Assembly: GCA_035279525.1 (NCBI GenBank)
Contig: DATEHQ010000099.1
Span: 1-30,834 of the forward strand
Length of the DNA stretch: 30,834 bases
Direction: 5' to 3'
Origin: DATEHQ01 sp035279525
Lineage (GTDB): Bacteria > Chloroflexota > Dormibacteria > Dormibacterales > Dormibacteraceae
Under the pieces are notes generated by a model, which saw only the letters and a list, made by a program, of their open reading frames with translations, ran no database searches and was not told where the DNA came from. How positions within the stretch are numbered: the first letter of the stretch is position 1; every line of letters starts with the position of its first letter. The position numbers and the translations under genes were made by a program. Shown piece by piece: positions 27,614 to 30,834 of the stretch.

Positions 27614-29827
27614 CTACAGGGGCATGGCGATCGTCCCCTCCTGGTCGGTGCGGAGCACGGACGGCGGATAGCCCGCGGCAAGACGGCCGGCGCCGCGCGA
27701 CACGATGAGCTGGGTCGTCGAAGAGATCGCGACCCGCTCGAGTTCCGGCGACAGCAGGCTGCGGCCGCCGCTGGGCAGCAACAGGTAGGAGCAGCTGCCG
27801 CGGAAGCGCGCAGCGGCGATCGTCTGGCCATCGACGTCGAGGTCGCTGAGGTCGCAGAAGCTCCGACCGTCGGGCGCGACGACCCGGAGCGCGACGTCGG
27901 CGGCGCCCACCACGTCTCCGGGTGAGCCGGGCTCGGGAGCCACGACCTCGAGCCTGAATCCGGCGACGCTCAGCACCTGTCCGGCCAAGAGCTTCCGGAT
28001 GGAAGCGCCTCTCGTGGCCGCCTCCAGGGCGGCCGTGCGCCATGCGCTGCCGCTCAGACCGGCGTCGGGCACCAGGGCCGTGCCAACAGGGCGATCGAAG
28101 CCGGCCAGACCGCCAATGTGGCCGAGGCCGGGTGAGGTGATCACCAGCGCATCGAGCCTCGATTGCCATGGCGGCAGCTCGGTGCCCAGGGCGTCGACGA
28201 GCTTCGATGGGCTTGGTCCACCGTCGACCAGGATCGTTCCGCTCGACGCGCGGAACAGGATTGCCTGTCCGTCGCCCACCGCCATCACGATCACCTGGGG
28301 CGGTGCGTTGGCCCACAGGGCGAGAGCTGTGATCGAGATCACCAGCGGCGCCGCGATTGTCGCCCCAAGGGCGATCGCTCGTTTGCGCCCAACCGAGTGG
28401 CCCGCGACGATCGCCGGCCCCAGCGCTGAGTAGTACGCAACACCGAGCCAGGTCGGAAAGGTTGGAATCGAGATTGCCGCGGCGGGCACGCGGGCGAGCA
28501 CCCCCGCCACTTGTTCGATGTAGGCGAGCAAGCCGGTGATCGGTATGGCGACGGCGCGCGCCACCTCTGGCAAAAAAGACAGTGGTCCGAGCAACAGGCC
28601 GCTGGCGACGACGAGCGGAAGGATCGGCAGCGTGAGCGCGTTGGCGAGCGGGGCGATGGGCGAGAAGACGTGGAAGTCGGTCGCCATCATCGGCAGCGTC
28701 CCCACCTGGGCTGCGCAGGTCACGGCAAAGGGCTCGCGCAGGAGGTGAGGAACGAAGAGAATGCGACTCTCGATCGATGGAGTCAGGAGGATGATCGCCG
28801 CCGTACCGGCGAAGGAAAGCTGGAAGCCGACGTCCCAGGCGAGCTCCGGATGCCATCCAAGCATGGCGGCCGCGACCAGGCCGAGCGACGTCCAGACGTG
28901 CGTGGGCCGGCCGAGGTGCGAAGCGGCGAGCGCGAGTCCCCCCATGGCGGCGGCTCGGATCGCAGCCGGGCTCGCGCCGCCGGCCATGGCGTACACAGCG
29001 ATCACGCCGATGCTCGGCCAGGTGGCGAGGCGGCCGAGGATCGGCCGCAGCGCGCCCTGCACGATGCGCGCGAAGACGGCAACCTTCAATCCGCTGAGCA
29101 CCAGCAGGTGGATGAGACCGGTGGCGATGAGCGCCTGCTGGAGGTCGCCTGGGATGCCCTGGCGGATGCCGAGCACGATGCCGAGCAGGACTGCAGCGTG
29201 CGGAGCGGGCACGGCCTGGTCGAGGGCGGCGGTGTAGCGCGAGCGGAGCCACGCGGGCAGCGCCGTGATCGACCAGCCGGAATCCAGGACGTCGAGGCTT
29301 GTCGCCTGCAGCTCGAGGTAGACCTGGCGCTGGGCGAGGTAGGCCCGCCTGTCGAAAGCCGGCAGGTCACGCGGAAGCGTGAGCTTGCCGGTCGCCTGGA
29401 CCTCGTCGCCGTAGGCGGCCTCACTCGGGCCACGCCACCTGACCAGGAGGTTGCCGATCCCGGCCAGCGCACCGCCGGCCGACGCGATCCTGTCCGGCGC
29501 GACGAGCACCTCCTCACCCGCGCCGGACGGACGGGGATCGTCGGTGACGCGGGCTGTCAGCGTCGCGATCCGTCCGGCCAGCGCGGCCGCTCGGGAGGGC
29601 AGCTGCGGGTCGACCGGCGGAAGCTCGGCGCGACCCACGGCGAGCAGGGCGAAGGCCAGAGCCAGCGCAATCACGGCCGGCCTGAGGACAATCGCCAGGG
29701 CAAGACATGGAAGCGCAAGGGCGACGGCGATCGCGCCCAGCATCGGACTCGAGGGCGCCAGCACGACGGCCGCGGCCAGTGACGCGCACCAGGCCACGGA
29801 CAGGACAAGGGCCGGGTAGCGGTTCAC
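27614..29827 (-). CDS. comEC: ComEC/Rec2 family DNA-uptake channel protein
   Basis: ComEC is the inner-membrane channel that passes single-stranded DNA during natural transformation. The 737-aa protein has N-terminal membrane helices (about 7-66) and a DUF4131/OB-like extracellular part (about 80-185). The Competence domain (about 210-480) shows LGIRQGIPGDLQQALIATGL, then HLLVLSGLKVAVFARIV, ASPAAIRAAAMGGLAL and WDVGFQLSFAGTAAI. A C-terminal metallo-beta-lactamase-like domain follows (about 510-737). In that domain VGDGQAILF and TILVDGGP are recognisable. The metal motif that should read TH-x-x-x-DH is TSPGLGH (564-570), and the later HHGS is replaced by LPSGG. Its ATG overlaps the comEA stop by 4 bp (ATGA). 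The channel looks intact; the nuclease-like domain does not. Confidence 0.9.
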   Translation of the reverse strand: MNRYPALVLSVAWCASLAAAVVLAPSSPMLGAIAVALALPCLALAIVLRPAVIALALAFALLAVGRAELPPVDPQLPSRAAALAGRIATLTARVTDDPRPSGAGEEVLVAPDRIASAGGALAGIGNLLVRWRGPSEAAYGDEVQATGKLTLPRDLPAFDRRAYLAQRQVYLELQATSLDVLDSGWSITALPAWLRSRYTAALDQAVPAPHAAVLLGIVLGIRQGIPGDLQQALIATGLIHLLVLSGLKVAVFARIVQGALRPILGRLATWPSIGVIAVYAMAGGASPAAIRAAAMGGLALAASHLGRPTHVWTSLGLVAAAMLGWHPELAWDVGFQLSFAGTAAIILLTPSIESRILFVPHLLREPFAVTCAAQVGTLPMMATDFHVFSPIAPLANALTLPILPLVVASGLLLGPLSFLPEVARAVAIPITGLLAYIEQVAGVLARVPAAAISIPTFPTWLGVAYYSALGPAIVAGHSVGRKRAIALGATIAAPLVISITALALWANAPPQVIVMAVGDGQAILFRASSGTILVDGGPSPSKLVDALGTELPPWQSRLDALVITSPGLGHIGGLAGFDRPVGTALVPDAGLSGSAWRTAALEAATRGASIRKLLAGQVLSVAGFRLEVVAPEPGSPGDVVGAADVALRVVAPDGRSFCDLSDLDVDGQTIAAARFRGSCSYLLLPSGGRSLLSPELERVAISSTTQLIVSRGAGRLAAGYPPSVLRTDQEGTIAMPL

Positions 29828-30396
29828 AGGGTCAGGTACCTTCGCGCGATCACGTACTCCGCCTCGCTCATGCCGAGGATCTCGACCAGCTCGCGCGTGT
29901 TCTGGAAACCGCCGTAATTGGTGCGGTAGTCGATGCAGTCCTGGGCGAAAGCCGGGGTGAACCCCGGCACGGTCTCGAGCTCCTCCAGGGTCGCCGTGTT
30001 GAGGTTCGTGCGCACGATCACCGTGCCCGACGTGGTGCGCGCGAAGCCGACCTTGACCTGCTCACCATCCTTGAGCCGGCCCGCGAGGTTGGGCAGCTTG
30101 GACATGTCGGCGTCTGCGCTCAGGCCGCCGGCGGCCGCGATCGCGTCGTATACACGGTCACCCCTCGGCAGCCGGTAGAGACCTGGCCGCTCCACGGCGC
30201 CGGACACGTCCACCAGCAGGCCGGTGGCGGGCGGGATGTCCAGTGCCGGGTTGGCGGGAAGGTTCTGCGTTTGCGCCGGCGGCGCGGCCGCGGCGTAGAT
30301 GTGGGCGCCCACCACCGCGGCAGCGCCAAGCACAAGCGGCGCGCCGAAAAGGACGAGTCGCTTCCATCCCGGTATGAGGCGGAAATGGGTTTGCAC
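29824..30396 (-). CDS. comEA: ComEA family DNA-binding protein (SLBB + helix-hairpin-helix)
   Basis: ComEA is the membrane-anchored receptor that binds incoming double-stranded DNA and hands it to ComEC. The 190-aa protein has a single N-terminal anchor helix (about 13-33, LVLFGAPLVLGAAAVVGA). A Pro/Ala-rich linker follows, then an SLBB domain (about 60-118; VDVSGAVERPGLYRLPRGDR). The helix-hairpin-helix pair covers about 128-188 (NLNTATLEELETVPGF, AQDCIDYRTNYGGFQNTREL, EILGM). The hairpins read PGFTP and GMSEA rather than the classic GIG, a variant also seen in other HhH proteins. It starts with GTG at 30396, with TAACTT 6 nt upstream and no Shine-Dalgarno. It is the first gene of comEA-comEC-holA. 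Confidence 0.9.
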   Translation of the reverse strand: MQTHFRLIPGWKRLVLFGAPLVLGAAAVVGAHIYAAAAPPAQTQNLPANPALDIPPATGLLVDVSGAVERPGLYRLPRGDRVYDAIAAAGGLSADADMSKLPNLAGRLKDGEQVKVGFARTTSGTVIVRTNLNTATLEELETVPGFTPAFAQDCIDYRTNYGGFQNTRELVEILGMSEAEYVIARRYLTL

Positions 30397-30402
30397 GAAG
30401 CG

Positions 30403-30408
30403 AAGTTA
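30403..30408 (-). promoter_or_regulatory. Putative -10 box (TAACTT) for the comEA operon
   Basis: On the minus strand TAACTT ends 6 nt before the GTG of comEA, giving a leaderless transcript if used. No -35 stands out in the 95 bp before the tRNA gene. Confidence 0.4.
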
Positions 30409-30491
30409 GGACCACGGGCGCGGATAGGGAATGCAGCCTGTTAACGGCCCTCCGTCCTGTCCGCCCGCAGGGGCCGGCTTGAGCTCCGGCC

Positions 30492-30565
30492 TGGCTGCCC
30501 GGGAAGGATTCGAACCTTCGGTCGAGGATCCAAAGTCCTCTGCCTTACCACTTGGCCACCGGGCA
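30492..30565 (-). tRNA. trnQ-TTG: tRNA-Gln (anticodon TTG)
   Basis: The minus strand folds into a cloverleaf. Acceptor TGCCCGG (30565-30559) pairs with CCGGGCA (30502-30496), with discriminator G at 30495. The D arm contains AAGTGGTAAGGC. The anticodon stem GAGGA/TCCTC encloses the loop CTTTGGA with anticodon TTG. The T arm contains AAGGTTCGAATCCTT. The 3' CCA is encoded (30494-30492). The pattern AAGTGGTAAGGCA is characteristic of bacterial tRNA-Gln. It reads CAA, and CAG by wobble. Confidence 0.95.
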
Positions 30566-30649
30566 ACAACGGACAACACTAGCGCGCCGCATTCGGCCCG
30601 CCCCGCGGCCAAACGTGACCTCTGAGGCGGCGCCGGCGTTCCTTCAGGG

Positions 30650-30834
30650 ATGAGAAATACGATCGTGGCGGGCCTCGTCCTCCTGGCCGCCGCCGCCTGC
30701 GGCGCCTACCAGTTTCCGGGGTCGACCCCCACGCCGGACACCGGCACCGTCACGGGCCGCATCGTGTCCATCCCGTGCGGTCCGGTCGAGCAGGCGGACA
30801 GCAACTGCGCGGGGCGCCCCGCCGCCAACATCAC
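30650..30834 (+). CDS. Putative lipoprotein, N-terminal part (runs off the right edge)
   Basis: From the ATG at 30650 the frame stays open to the window end (61 codons). It begins with a lipoprotein signal peptide, MRNTIVAGLVLLAAAACGAY, with lipobox LAAAAC and Cys17 as the lipidation site. A Pro/Thr-rich spacer (PGSTPTPDTG) and the start of a beta-strand-like region (TVTGRIVSIPCGPVEQ) follow. Two further cysteines lie in the visible part. CAGGGA just before the start is a weak ribosome site. The fragment is too short to name a family; it is probably a membrane-attached extracellular protein. Confidence 0.65.
   Translation, partial: MRNTIVAGLVLLAAAACGAYQFPGSTPTPDTGTVTGRIVSIPCGPVEQADSNCAGRPAANI

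Noticed and set aside
26643..29252. holA read as an 869-residue protein continuing to the right
   Set aside because: The extra N-terminal 550 residues are an alternative frame of comEC, rich in Arg/Pro. HolA similarity begins at the ATG 27602.
26211..30409. Shared 11-mer TCCTAACTTCG upstream of rpsT (plus) and comEA (minus)
   Set aside because: Only two copies, at different distances from the starts. It could be a common promoter element, but two occurrences in 30 kb are not enough to call a motif.
1..30834. Mobile element, prophage, CRISPR or defence island
   Set aside because: No transposase, integrase, phage structural gene, repeat array, flanking direct repeats or composition break seen. 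The single tRNA gene has no adjacent integrase or duplicated 3' end within the window.

Overview
This is a high-GC bacterial chromosomal window made mostly of housekeeping genes. I see no prophage, insertion sequence, integrase or CRISPR array. Several features suggest a lineage near the Chloroflexota / Candidatus Dormibacterota: strong G/C bias at third codon positions, frequent GTG/TTG starts, apparent leaderless promoters, a dimeric-type GlyRS, MurT/GatD peptidoglycan amidation genes, and secreted families common in soil actinobacteria and Chloroflexota. That placement is inference; no rRNA is present to settle it.

Layout. (a) 1-4717, minus strand: a phosphotransferase of the APH/choline-kinase fold, an SRPBCC protein cut short by an in-frame TGA, then dnaG, rpoD and the first codons of a Ku gene. 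(b) 4856-6178, plus: a secreted S53 (sedolisin) peptidase, convergent with pyruvate phosphate dikinase (6193-8889, minus). (c) 8936-10194, plus: an uncharacterised ParB-like protein paired with a PRC-barrel protein. (d) A 444-bp gene-poor gap. (e) 10639-13498, plus: a secreted protein of unknown function, a secreted phosphoesterase (each followed by a hairpin terminator) and an M20 metallopeptidase. (f) 13495-20219, minus: a tightly packed run glmU-prs-corC-recO-VOC-glyS-ybjQ-small membrane protein, divergent from lon (20372-22900, plus). (g) 22806-26198, minus: gamma-carbonic-anhydrase-like protein, ispE, murT, gatD, joined by overlapping stop/start codons; the 3' end of gatD overlaps the 3' end of lon by 95 bp. 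(h) rpsT (plus), then comEA-comEC-holA (minus), tRNA-Gln(TTG) (minus), and the start of a lipoprotein gene at the right edge.

How the genes fit together: dnaG/rpoD/ku cover replication priming, transcription initiation and end-joining repair. glmU supplies UDP-GlcNAc and ispE the isoprenoid precursor for undecaprenyl carrier lipid, while murT/gatD amidate lipid II, so two neighbouring operons feed cell-wall synthesis. comEA/comEC are DNA-uptake genes, although ComEC has lost its metallo-beta-lactamase metal ligands.

The points most worth a second look are the degenerate ComEC nuclease-like domain, the rpoD gene whose coding signal begins before any standard start codon, Ku directly behind rpoD, the interrupted SRPBCC gene, altered metal ligands in the carbonic-anhydrase-like protein and MurT, and -10 boxes placed 6-9 bp before start codons. 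I did not find a clear new defence or mobile system.
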